DNA of 64,000 nt from positions 611,501-675,500 of the forward strand of contig BSBK01002083.1 in NCBI GenBank assembly GCA_027943335.1. Direction: 5' to 3'. The notes below the pieces were generated by a model. That model was given only the letters and a program-made list of their open reading frames with translations, ran no database searches and had not been told where the DNA came from. The position numbers and the translations under genes are program-made. Positions 24,011 through 34,756 of the stretch are shown here, in pieces (positions within the stretch are counted from its first letter, which is position 1; each line of letters begins with the position of its first letter). The stretch comes from Chamaecyparis obtusa (lineage: Eukaryota > Streptophyta > Pinopsida > Cupressales > Cupressaceae).

Positions 24011-25339
24011 ACCATAAAATTTTTTAAAAATTAATCTTTTAAAATCAATATGCAATAAAATTGTATATAGTCCTCTTCCTTTTGCATTCCAACAAGCATG
24101 CCTGCAGAAATAATTTCAAAACTATGTGCTTCAACAAAATCAAGTTTTCACAAGAAATAAGACTGAGACAATTGATCTGACACCTATTCTAATTGGCCAT
24201 GTTCAATCTTTTGATCGTCACAATAAATCAATCAACCTATCCAAATTGTCAACCTATCAATTATTCAGTCTTTCTTAATCCAACCTAATAATAACACATT
24301 TATAATATCATAATGGTTGTTGGCTCACATTTTTTCAGTGAGTTGTTTTATCTTTTTATTGATTTTTTCGATCATGTTCCTATGCTATTTGATGATATTA
24401 ATGAAGCATATGAGAATGCTCAGGATAGTTCATGATTATTTCTTTTTTTTTTGAATTTTGTTTGTTGGATGATCTCATGAAATTATGGGGAATTTTTCAG
24501 GAAATACGGAATTATTCTCTATCTGCATTATGTTTGTTTTGCACAAGTAGATCGTATTATCGCTCTAGCTCTTCATGCCATGATCTATCTCTTTCCTTTA
24601 CAAATCAAAATAAAGCTCTTACAACATAAAATGTACTTAATAAGGTGAGTCTATCATCTCTTACTAACGTTACCTATATAATTTTCATCTCCTACTAACT
24701 CTCCTTCAGTCACTCCTCATAGTCGCTTTGGTCTAGTGCTCTGGTACACAAAATCAAGTGCATTTTGCATCTTACTTTTTTCATCTTGCATTTCATGTTA
24801 ATCTCAAAAGGCTAAAATCATATTACATTACATATACATTATTTTATTACATAAAAAATACAAAAATATTGCATTCATGGCATACATGTATATAGTACAT
24901 TTTTGAAAAAAAAAAGAAGAAGGAAAAAAGCACAACATCATGTTACATTCATATATTGCAAATAAAGATGTATGACATCACATAAGAGGCATAAAAGAAG
25001 CAATCATATCAAGCATACGTATCCATCATGAAAATAAATAAAGCATCATAAAGTAGTTGCATCTCATGCATATATCTCAAAAAAGTATTAGAGTACAAAC
25101 ATCAAAAGTGTTTGTATTACACTAAGGTCTGTAGGCTCAAATCATATCATGTACATCAATAATGTCACTATTGTGAGAGATTCCCCTATCAACCTATACT
25201 CTCTCTATAATAGTGGCATATTATTGGCCTCTAAGATGAAGCCCCTTTAGTCTGATCTAGTTTAGGTGATCTCCTTGGTCCTGCCACTCCCCCGCTACTC
25301 AGTGTCATCTAGGAGTGTGCTCTTCTCATGTTGCTCATA
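24011..25339. other. Non-coding tail of element A, unremarkable
   Basis: AT-rich sequence with short open frames only. I see no conserved protein motif. It separates the integrase from the antisense frame and belongs to element A by position. Confidence 0.5.
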
Positions 25340-27150
25340 ATGCTCAATGGCTACTAGTCTTGTGGGATATCTCTCATGTAAAATTCATTTCAGTACTATA
25401 TCTCTACCAGAGCATCCCCTAGCATGCTAGCTACCTTACGTATACCTGCATCTACTATGCGGCCAATGAACTGATATGCACTATCCTCTGCTCATTGTGC
25501 CATATCCTCTACTCTCTAAACTCTAGATAGTTTTGTGTCTCAAGAGGCTATATATGTGTCCCTATCTATTGTAAATATATCCCACACTACATCTAAAGTA
25601 ACCCTATCTACATCCCTCTCAGTAGTCAATCTATCGATTTGGCACCTCAAATATGTGATGTACTAGCTATCATGCCTACCTGCCTCATCATATGAAGCCT
25701 CACCCTGTATCTCTAGAGCCTTTATATCCTAGTAATATGATGGGTCATCTCTATTCTCTCCCACCTTCATAGGCATATCCTCTAGAAGATCCTCGCCCTC
25801 ACTCTCTGCACTATTTCTAGAATCAATGCCATCCCCCTCCTCATCATCCTCTAATCCTCCATCCTCATCCTCATCCTCCTCATCCTCTGATCCTCTATCC
25901 TCATCCTAATCCTCATCCTCATTATCCTCTGATCCTCTATCCTCCCCCTCATTTTCCTCATCCCCATCCTCATTGCTACTATCCTCTATCTCTGACCTTG
26001 ACTCTCAAACCCTCGACACTAGCACATCTAGATCTATCAATGATATAGGCCTATGTTGCGCAAACCTTCTTTCATAATCTGGTGGTGTTCCTACGTCTCT
26101 CGCATCTACACCATCTCCACACTATCAAGGTTGTAACTACTCAAACTCTACATAGGTGACCTATGACTTGATAGGTGCCCCCATGCTCTGACCTCTACTC
26201 ATGACCGCACAAATAGTGTCACCCCTGTCGGCACTCCTTCCTCTCCCCAAACTACATGTGCACTCTCTCTACCAATTGTGACTCAATGACAACATGCCCT
26301 ATACACATGTTCCTAATAAAATACTTTTGATGTCTATAGTATGGCATATGCTCATCATCATCCTCCCATGTAGGGAAATCTCTATAAGGCCACCAAGTAA
26401 AATCCCTTAGTGTATCTATAGCATGCCTAAAGTGAAGTATGTATCCCATCAGTCCATGTGACAAAGCTCTTTCATAACATAATACATATGGCATGTCTGG
26501 AATCACCACTCACTCTACCATCAGTTTAAATACTTCCATATGCTCATAAGCCCATATTTGAAGCAATGTAATGCTAGTACTCATCGATAATGCTTCTCTA
26601 TATGATATTTGATGCAGGTGATAGTAGGTCATCACTAGCATATATGGAACCCATGCAAACATTACCTCATCCATGATCATCCACTCTAGCACTCTGTCCC
26701 ATCCAACTAGAAACCCATGCCCTCTCCTGTTTGACACTACAAGGCATGTGATCATGCAACATATCATTGGAATTAGTCTCTCGTGCTGGCTCGTCAATGC
26801 CTCCCACCGGATCTCATAATCCTTGATATTCAAATCCTCATCATCACACTCAAATAAATTATATATCACTTCTCTCCTTATAGCTAGGTTGTACTCTACA
26901 AGCTCTCCATGTATCGAGATCTGAAAGATATGCCATACATCCTTCAACATCACTGTAGCCTCTCATGTCGACAAGTGAAACAAATTTGTCTCTTAATGCC
27001 ATTTCTTTGTTAGTATCGTAATCAATCCTCTATTCACCCTCATCTAAGGCATGAACATAATGTATTACAACCTTAATTTGGCTAGGATGTCCCTCTCATA
27101 AGCACTCAAATAGTGGCACAACCCCAAGCACCATGGTCTACTCTTGTGTG
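25340..27150 (-). pseudogene. Antisense plant-mobile-domain (PMD-like) reading frame in element A tail
   Basis: On the minus strand the translation starts near 27140 with CLGLCHYLSAYERDILAKL, then MRVNRGLITILTKKWH, stop, ETNLFHLST, stop, EATVMLKDVWHIFQISIHGE. It continues with RRGHGFLVGWDRVLEWMIMD and VMFAWVPYMLVMTYYHLHQI. The sequence RW-x-P-E-T-x-F-H-L-P followed by TVTLxDVxxxLxxPIxG is the N-terminal signature of the plant mobile domain, found in MAIN-type host proteins and in some transposable elements. Two open segments are 26953-26510 and 26509-26252. Beyond 26200 an acidic tract (ED and DE runs, 25760-25990) and a coiled-coil-like C-terminus follow. Total length would be about 600 residues, broken by stops. 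Antisense extra frames downstream of integrase are known in Tat elements. The biological role is unknown to me. Confidence 0.75.
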
Positions 27151-27198
27151 TCTACAAGAGCGGAAGCTCTTCCTGTGTTTGCAATGTAACTCGTGTCA

Positions 27199-27307
27199 AT
27201 GTTATATTGCTTTATGTTTTTGTTGACCAAGTTTGACCTATGTTTGACCCATATTTGACTTTAGTTTGACCATGTTGACCTACCTAGGGTTTTGATTGAC
27301 TTTTGAC
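27199..27307. promoter_or_regulatory. Cluster of eight TTGAC (W-box core) motifs upstream of the antisense frame
   Basis: TTGAC occurs at 27223, 27233, 27244, 27255, 27266, 27275, 27296 and 27303, most as TTTGACC or TTGACC, about every 10 bases. On the minus strand a TATA-like CAATATAAC lies at 27199-27207, between the cluster and the antisense PMD-like frame. W-box cores are binding sites for WRKY factors in plants. That these act as a promoter for the antisense frame is an inference. Confidence 0.45.
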
Positions 27308-27339
27308 CTATTTAGAGCATTTTATCACCTATTTACAAT

Positions 27340-27490
27340 TTTCTTTACCAACCGCGTAGTTTGTCTTACCAACTACGTAGTTTATCTTCCCAACTGTGCA
27401 AGTTATCTAGTTGGTCATACCAACTACATATATTAGGCTCTTGGTCATGCAAACTATATAGTTGGTCACACAAGCTATGTAGTTGAGGTA
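27340..27490. repeat. Degenerate palindromic repeats around ACTACGTAGT
   Basis: About five units of 26 to 30 bases contain CCAACTACGTAGTTTG-like sequence or decayed versions (CCAACTACATATATT, AAACTATATAGTTGG, AAGCTATGTAGTTG). Each is a short inverted repeat centred on TACGTA or a TATATA-like derivative. Confidence 0.65.
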
Positions 27491-27999
27491 GATAAGCGCA
27501 AAAATCCACCCCCATACCCACTTCCCAACTTGACACGCTACCTTAAGCTCCCTAGATATGCATAAAACCAACCGAATCACTAAGAGGCCTTGATGTACTC
27601 ACCTATGGTCCTACATCAGCTGACCGTTGGTAGCTCCACACTCATTCTCTATGATGTTTCTTCATTGAATTTGATCCATCCTCCTTGCTCCAAAGCTACA
27701 AATACTCCAAATGAGAGAATTAAAATTACCTCCACACTCCTCTCCTAGCCCTTTTATAGACTGCTTGTTGCCTAGATGGATGTGCAACCCTTGCCTTTTG
27801 TGTTGGTTGCAATTATCTTTTGAACTATTTGTTGCATTGGATTGTCATCATCAATAAATTGATCTAGCATTCATATTTTTTGGTCAATTTCTCAAGGGGG
27901 CACCCATATATCACCCTTGTATCATGTTGTCATTAGGGCATATTTTATGTGATTCCTATCAATATTCTTTGACACAACACTCATAATCACATTGTATCA

Positions 28000-28012
28000 A
28001 AGAGGGGCAAAA
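28000..28012 (+). other. Element A polypurine tract
   Basis: AAGAGGGGCAAAA immediately precedes TGTAGACACC, the LTR start. It is the primer site for plus-strand synthesis. Confidence 0.8.
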
Positions 28013-29400
28013 TGTAGACACCTAAAATTGGCTCGAGCCTACTAGTCTTTGTGGTATCCCTTTTGCATTACAATTAAAACATTCTTCTACATTCTAATTA
28101 TTTCCCCTATGTTGCACATATGGTTTGCACTATATGTCATCATATTTTCCTCCCTTATCGATTAGACATTGGAAATTATTTAATTGATTTCTAACATTTA
28201 TTGCATTGTAACCTCAATCTCAATGGTCGAATTAATCATTCATAAACCATTCCTAATCATTCCTAAACTAATCTTAAGCATTTCTAAACTGATCCTAAAT
28301 GTTCCTAAACATTCCTAAACTGATCCTAATCGATCCTAAACTATGTCAAACTTTCCTAAATCATGTGGAATTAGTCCTAATCAGTCCAAGAATATTTCAA
28401 TTCAAATCACTTCAATCCCAAATCAATCCAAGGCATTGTCAAATTACATTGATGCATCATTTCCATCCTAATTCAAGTCAATTCAAATAGCATTGTCCAA
28501 GATCATTGATGCTATTTCATCATCATCAATCAACCTAATAGCATTGTCAAAGTTCATCGATGCTATCTTATCATGTTATCTTCAATTGTGCACATTGTCA
28601 AAGTTCATCGATGTTGCATTGATCCCTAATCAGTTTTTAATCATCAAGATCAATTCAAACCCTAATCAAATCATTCAAGAATAAACCTTTTTTTGATCCT
28701 ATGTCATCATTCGGTGAATCATCTTTACTAATTTTTCCCCTTGGGATAGATAACCCATCATTTATCCATTCTGTGTTAATCTATTTATTAGATTAATTCC
28801 CCTTTCCTAAGTCTCCCATAATTAATTAATTTTGAATTAATTTATTGATCCCATTTTTGAATTATGAGATTTTCTAATTCCTAATTTCTAATTTTGAGAG
28901 AATAATAAATTTTCAAAATATTAAAAATGAGACTCTTACACATTCCCTTAAATCATGCTTCATAATTTCCTATTAATTAGCCTTCATATTTCTTCCACTT
29001 TCCCTATCCCTTTTTCCACTAATTAGCTTCATCCTTTCTCTTCCATCTCTCCCCTAATTGTGCATTGATTTTTGGAAGCTAATTTGTGCTTCCAATTTGT
29101 CATAATTATGACATATTTCTATGGTGCACACTAACTTGCCCTTTCTTGCATTTTGGCTCTCAAAATCTATAAATTGAGCCTTTTTGCAATAATTTGGTTA
29201 ACCACCTTGAATCATTAATCACTCCTAGTATTCTCTCCTTTTTTTCTTTCAAATTGTCATAAGTGCATGTTAATCATTTCAAGAGCTACATCTATCCACA
29301 TTATTGAGAAGAAAGGAGAGCATGGGAACAATTGCTTGAATGGGTTTTATTGTTATTAATTATTTTATTTTCAAGTAGTTTTCATGATAAGATTACATAG
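28013..29400 (+). repeat. Element A 3' LTR (start clear, end unresolved)
   Basis: It starts TGTAGACACCTAAAATTG after the polypurine tract. It contains a decayed tandem of TCCTAAAC/TCATTCCTAA words (28240-28420) and a TATA box TATAAAT at 29168-29174 in the context expected for the U3/R boundary. The LTR must therefore extend past 29200. No matching 5' LTR is in the window, so the right end is not fixed; 29400 is a placeholder. Confidence 0.65.
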
Positions 29401-31280
29401 GTTTTCATGTCTTTAAAATTTTGTGGTTGCTTTTGATATGCTTTCTAAACCTAAATCTGGTCTTACAATAAAACACTAATTGATTAATATAAATCCCAAT
29501 ATATCATAATGCAAATAATATATCTAGTGATTGATATTGCTAGTTCTTTCCCTAAGGAGCTCTTGAACTAGTTTATTTTATTAATATATATTGGTGGCTT
29601 CATCTACTTTTGCCAAAATAATAATAATAATATATCAATATTTATTTTTACTAAATAATATGAAAATACATTACTTAGTAAAAACAAATTCAACAAATAT
29701 TAGATAAGTAATATACTTTCATATTACTTAGTAAGAATATTACAAATGACTTAAGACATTTAAGCCTTTTTAACACGATACAAAGCTTTATTAAAAACCT
29801 TAAGGCAAAAATGTCTTTGAAGTCACAACACATCCTAGGGTTTCTAAAACCCTAAAATGCATCTTTACCCATCTTATTTTGCATTTTAAAATTTTCCTAG
29901 CTGCTTGTAGAAACTATGTGGCCACCACACATGTAGGGTTTTTCAATGGACTTCATTTTGCAGCTCATTTTTTTCCAGATTTCCATAATAGACTACCTTC
30001 AATGACAGCTGTGTTGACTTCAAAAACATGGAAAACTCTTTCTTTTTGTTTTTCCTTTTTCTCTTGTATGAGTATTTCTCTATTGGTTCATTATGGTTGC
30101 ACATTTTCTCTTTCTCTACAGATTTCTTTGACTAAAAACTGTGGCTTGTCTTTTCATGGGTTTTTACATGAAATACCTTTTGTATTGTATATCACTACGA
30201 AGAAAAATTGTTGCTTCTCTGTTTATTTTTATGAAATAAAAATAATGAAAAATGATTTGTCTCTATCTATTTTCCAAGAGGTTCATTGTATGTAAACTGT
30301 GATTCATTGCTTTTGATATTTTTGTGTCCAAAACGCTACTTGTAACTCATATTTTTCTATGATTTTGTTCTTTATGGAAGGTTAAAAAAAAAGACCCTAC
30401 AAACTTTGAATATTTTTCATGACTCAGAGGAAAATTCGTGTTCTCTATGCATTTCATTTTTTTAATATTATTCCTTGTATTTATCTATTGATTTTCCTAT
30501 GTATTTGGACAAACATACAAGGGTTTCTGAATTTCCTATCATATTTTCAACTCGATGACTCTCAAAACAAATGAGGGTTTTTTGGGTATATGGTGATATG
30601 ACCCATCTTAGCTTTCCTGATCTTTTGATATATCTTTGTGTTTTTATGGTGATGCTAATGTAAAAGTAACGGAAAGACTATTTACTTCATAGAAGAAATG
30701 ATGACTCTTCATTTTCTATGTCCAAGGCCTCTTTAAATGCTATTTATGTCTTTTCTTATTTGACAGTATCTTCTATTTTATCTATTTGATGAATAACTAT
30801 AGTAAAATAAAAAAATGATTTGTTCTTTTCTAGCACCTTTCATAGCTTTATTATTTTGATATTCTAATTGTTTTGAATATAACTTATGAATGCTTCCATT
30901 GCATTAATTCTCTTCTTTTGTACCTTACAATAATTTATTATCACACCTACCCTCTTACAAATGATAATTCTATTGATTTTGTTCCTTCATACTCATTGTC
31001 TAAATACTACTTAAACCTTATATCGGTTGTTCCCTAAAGGATGATACACAATTTGGCATTTGAATTTGCATTGCTTGGTACTACAATTGATATGATCATG
31101 TGATATCTATTTTTCTACTTACTGCTGATTTGTATCAAACAAAAAGGTTTCATGAATTGAGACACATGTCCCTTTGAATATTCCATTATTGTTGTTACTT
31201 GCATATTCCTCGGTTGGCAAGATAACTATATCATCTCTTTTTCTGAAACATGTTGATTCTTTATCTTTTTATCTCTTTGT

Positions 31281-31345
31281 CTCTCAATAGTATGTTGGGC
31301 TCAACCCTTGTGGGATTCACATTTAGTCCCACAAGCTATTGAGAG
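31281..31345. repeat. Imperfect stem-loop
   Basis: CTCTCAATAG (31281-31290) pairs with CTATTGAGAG (31336-31345). An inner CTTGTGGGA pairs with TCCCACAAG. No target duplication was identified around it. Confidence 0.6.
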
Positions 31346-31456
31346 GAAAATTGCATCCACACATGAAGCAAACAAGTTAGAAATAAATTCCTATTTTAGG
31401 TGTATATGATGGATTCAGATGACTTTACTTCTTTGATGCACATTGAGACTATCTGG

Positions 31457-31540
31457 TATATGCATAAGTGAATGATCATGTAGGGTTTATAGCTAATCTT
31501 ATATATGCATAAGTGAATGATCATGTAGGGTTTATAGCTA
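31457..31540 (+). repeat. Tandem duplication, 45-base period
   Basis: TATATGCATAAGTGAATGAT followed by CATGTAGGGTTTATAGCTA occurs at 31457-31495 and again at 31502-31540 without change. Confidence 0.9.
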
Positions 31541-31650
31541 TTCATTGCTTAGATCTATTGGATAAAACATCATTACTTTGACCAATGCAGGAAATAAGAG
31601 TACTCGGGAGGATTAAGGAGCTACAAAGACAACCAGTTCATATGTGTAAT

Positions 31651-33420
31651 GCCTCGCCAGGGAACCCAAGAGAAAATAACCTAAACCATGTTACTAAGTT
31701 TACAAAATATTCTTTTTCTTAAGAGTTTACAAAATAACAATGAATAATAGTGCAAAAGAAATACAACATAAGTCAATACATACTCATAAATGTAACTCAA
31801 TCTATGATTACAGATTCCAAGGGTTCCACGACGTAGAATTACGTGTAAATTAATTAATCTACTTAGTACAACAAACAATATACAACCTCCACATAATGAA
31901 ACTAAATAAACAAGTACCCCATCTCATAAATGAAACCTAAATAAAATTGATACCACGAGGTAAACATAATGAACCAATAACTATTGCACAAGTCATATGG
32001 TATGTAATAACAAATCATATACAAAGTACATAGACACCATCGTGAAAGATATTACATTTGATACAGTAATATAAGATACAAATATAAACATCATAAGATA
32101 GATATGAACAAGCCTCCAATGAAGAACAAGAAGAAGGTAACAACAAAAAGGATCATCCCACACCATCACAAACAACAAAATCTCAATGGTAAAAGAATCA
32201 CTACCACCCGACCTCGTAGAACCAAAGGTCCATTCCCACCATGTTGAGGAGATAACAACAAACCTCACTCAAATATCAAACTCCAAAATCCAACATAATA
32301 CAACACCTAAAAAAGAGATCCTAAAATATCTCTATCTCAAAAAAGTACAACACCAACTTCAAAGATAATACATACTCAACTAGAGACAACCAACACATGT
32401 AGGAAACCTAAGATGCATATGGGAAAGTGTCATCACATAAGTCAACTCTAGAGTTATCCTAGTAGTCTCTCTAAACCTTGGTCCCCTAGTGACTCTATGT
32501 GGTATCAGTAATCCTCTTATATAGACAAGGTACTAACTATGTTATATCCAATTCCACACAGGTGGCAAGAATCATGTCACACTCCATCCTAGACTGTACT
32601 ATCACTCAAGGCATGAGTGAGGAATACATACATCTTATTAATGTTTCTCTCCTAAATCTTTTTATTAAATTATCAATTTATTAAGTCAATTACAATAAGT
32701 TATCATGGCAGCCACTTGTGGGCCCCGATGCCTATTGCCAACCACTCCCCTTCTATACACTCAAATAACCTACCTAGGCTCACAAAATCATAAATACATC
32801 TCATAAATTATTTTGATATAAAATTGTTCCACAAAACCATAAGGAACATGCAGTTATTCTCAAAACTATAATCTCAAAACACACTCTAAAAAATTTCACA
32901 TAAACATGAGCTTACAATGAACCAAGATTGGGTAAAAAGATCAAAACCATTATCACATTACAAACACTATAAAAACCTATGCCACAGTAATAATGTAAAA
33001 CCCCAAGCCTCTGGTAACAATTCCTAAAAGCTAACTTAATGCTACCCATATTAACAATCAAGTACAACAACCAAAACTCCAATAATAAATAGATCAACAT
33101 TTAAATTCTTATCAAATAATATTTAATTATATATCACTATTATTCTTATTATTCTTTGTCCTAAAAGAATTCTCGTGTATGGAAATTTTTTAATTAATTT
33201 TTTTAATAGTTTCTTTTCCTAGAAATAGAATTTCTAAATATAGAATACCGCTAATGTGCAAATTCAAAAAAGATTTTTTTTAACTAATTTTTTAAATTTT
33301 AATTTTAAAAAATTAGAATTTCTAAATATAGAATATCTCTATATGCAAATTCTAAAACTATTTTTTAAATTGTTTTTTTCTATAAAAAAATAGAAATTTC
33401 TAAAAATAGAATACCACTAT
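31651..33420. other. Non-coding left part of element E
   Basis: AT-rich DNA with no recognisable gene. From 33120 to 33420 it becomes very A/T-rich, with repeated TTTCTAAATATAGAATA phrases leading into the minisatellite. Confidence 0.5.
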
Positions 33421-33973
33421 ATACAAATAAATATATCTTTCTTAAATAGCATGCAAGAGAATATATCTTTCCTAAATAACATGCAAATGAATATGTCTTC
33501 CTTAAATAACATGCAAAGTGAATATAGCTTTCTTAAATAACATACAACTGAATATATTTTCCTTAAATAATGTACAACTGAATATATCTTCCTTAAATAA
33601 CATGCAACTAAATATATCTTTCCTAAGTAACATGCAACTAAATATATCTTTCTTAAATAACATACAACTAAATATATCTTTCTTAAGTAACATGAAACTG
33701 AATATATCTTCCTTAAATAACATGCAATTGAATATATATGTCCTAAATAACATGAAACTGAATATATCTTCTTTAAACAACATGCAACTAAATATATCTT
33801 TCCTAAATAACATGCAATTGAATATATCTTACTTAAACAGCATGCAACTGAATATATCTTTACTAAATAACATGCAATTGAATATATCTTCTTTAAATAA
33901 TATGCAACTAAATATATCTTTCCTAAATAACATGCAAATGAATATATCTTCCTTATTAACATGCAACTAAATA
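33421..33973. repeat. 30-bp minisatellite, left block (about 18 units)
   Basis: The unit is AACATGCAACTGAATATATC plus TTTCCTAAAT with scattered substitutions. Because the period is a multiple of three and the unit lacks stops in two opposing frames, long frames exist on both strands (MQLNISSLNN and MLFRKDIFSC repeats). These are consequences of the repeat, not genes. The array continues at 46136 after LINE-1. Confidence 0.92.
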
Positions 33974-34756
33974 AATTCTGAAAATAATATTATTGCGAAA
34001 TAAAGCAGTGAAGTAGTGCGAAATAGCAGTAAGGAGCAGACCAAAGGCAGTGAGTATTAAAATAGAAGAGCAGGGGCCTACGGCATTAATTAGAGGGCTT
34101 GCGATTTGTGTGTGGAGTAGCAGAGGTGCAGTCTGAATTCCAAGCATTGAGGCAGATCTAATCCATAAGATAGCGACACTGATCTAGGGGGACCTGCGAG
34201 ATATAGCAAAGAACAGCGACATTGAATAGAGAGCGAATTCATTGAAGAGAAGGCCCAGATCTGAATATTATAGGCACTGAGATTACCTAAGGAAGACACC
34301 GAATTGTTTGAAAGGCAACCCAAATAAGAGCAGATCCAAAAATAGCAGGGCAGGGAGCAGTCAAGGGCGAAATAGCAGAGGGTGTTTGACAGTGACATAC
34401 TAAGAGGCTATTGATTTTTTGTCCCAGGCCTGCTATTAGAATTGAAAGAGGCTACAGATGTGAAAGAGACAATTCAGATTTGAGCTGCAACTTGAAATAG
34501 AAAAAGAGATCCGAATTGGAGTGTGAGGCAGCGAAACAGAGAAGGCTTAGGCAGTAATCTGATACAACAGCAGGGACCTGCGACATCAAACAGAGGGAAG
34601 CGACTGTAATAAAGAGGCAACTTATACATTATGATTTGTGATTTGTGAAAATGAGAAAGTCACGAACGTAGCAAAAAATTGCTTTTCAGCAGAGCCAAAT
34701 CTCCTTAGGGTTTATCCATCATTATCAGTCGAAGCAAGCATCTGCTAGCAACTGTC
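33974..34756 (+). promoter_or_regulatory. LINE-1 5' UTR / internal promoter region
   Basis: This leader before ORF1 is richer in G than its surroundings and full of related short words (GCGAAATAGCAG, GGGACCTGCGA, AGCGACATTGA). L1 elements carry an internal promoter in this region. No specific motif is identified. Confidence 0.55.

Larger units (their letters stand above)
1264..28012 (+). mobile_element. Ty3/gypsy Tat-lineage element A, internal region (interrupted by element B)
   Basis: The domain order along the + strand is gag, protease, G-patch, reverse transcriptase, RNase H, a second RNase H, integrase, a long tail with an antisense reading frame, a polypurine tract and the 3' LTR. Two RNase H domains before integrase plus a long 3' tail with an extra frame are hallmarks of the plant Tat lineage. 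The gag is broken at 3592 by element B (3593-16811) and resumes at 16817 with the homology continuing directly. Removing B leaves an internal region of roughly 13.5 kb. All coding parts carry stops and frameshifts, so the element is dead. The 5' LTR is outside the window or not recognisable. Confidence 0.85.
29401..31644. other. Unassigned sequence, possibly rest of the element A LTR
   Basis: No protein homology is visible. A 138-codon open frame at 29879-30295 has a hydrophobic, Phe/Ser-rich composition typical of chance frames in T-rich DNA. Two local structures are listed separately (31281-31345, 31457-31540). Confidence 0.4.

Noticed and set aside
25760..25990. CTCATCC-rich minisatellite
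   Set aside because: It reads on the minus strand as the acidic ED-rich region of the antisense frame, so low complexity of a coding tail is the simpler explanation.
29879..30295. 138-codon frame as a possible membrane protein
   Set aside because: T-rich DNA gives Phe/Ser/Leu-rich chance frames; no signal, motif or neighbouring gene structure supports it.
31281..31345. MITE with terminal inverted repeats
   Set aside because: Inverted repeats are present, but no target duplication was found and the ends are not flush.
33417..33970. Long frames on both strands (181 and 150 codons) resembling a repetitive protein
   Set aside because: They follow from a 30-bp tandem repeat without stops in two frames; there is no independent coding signal, and the array is interrupted by insertions.
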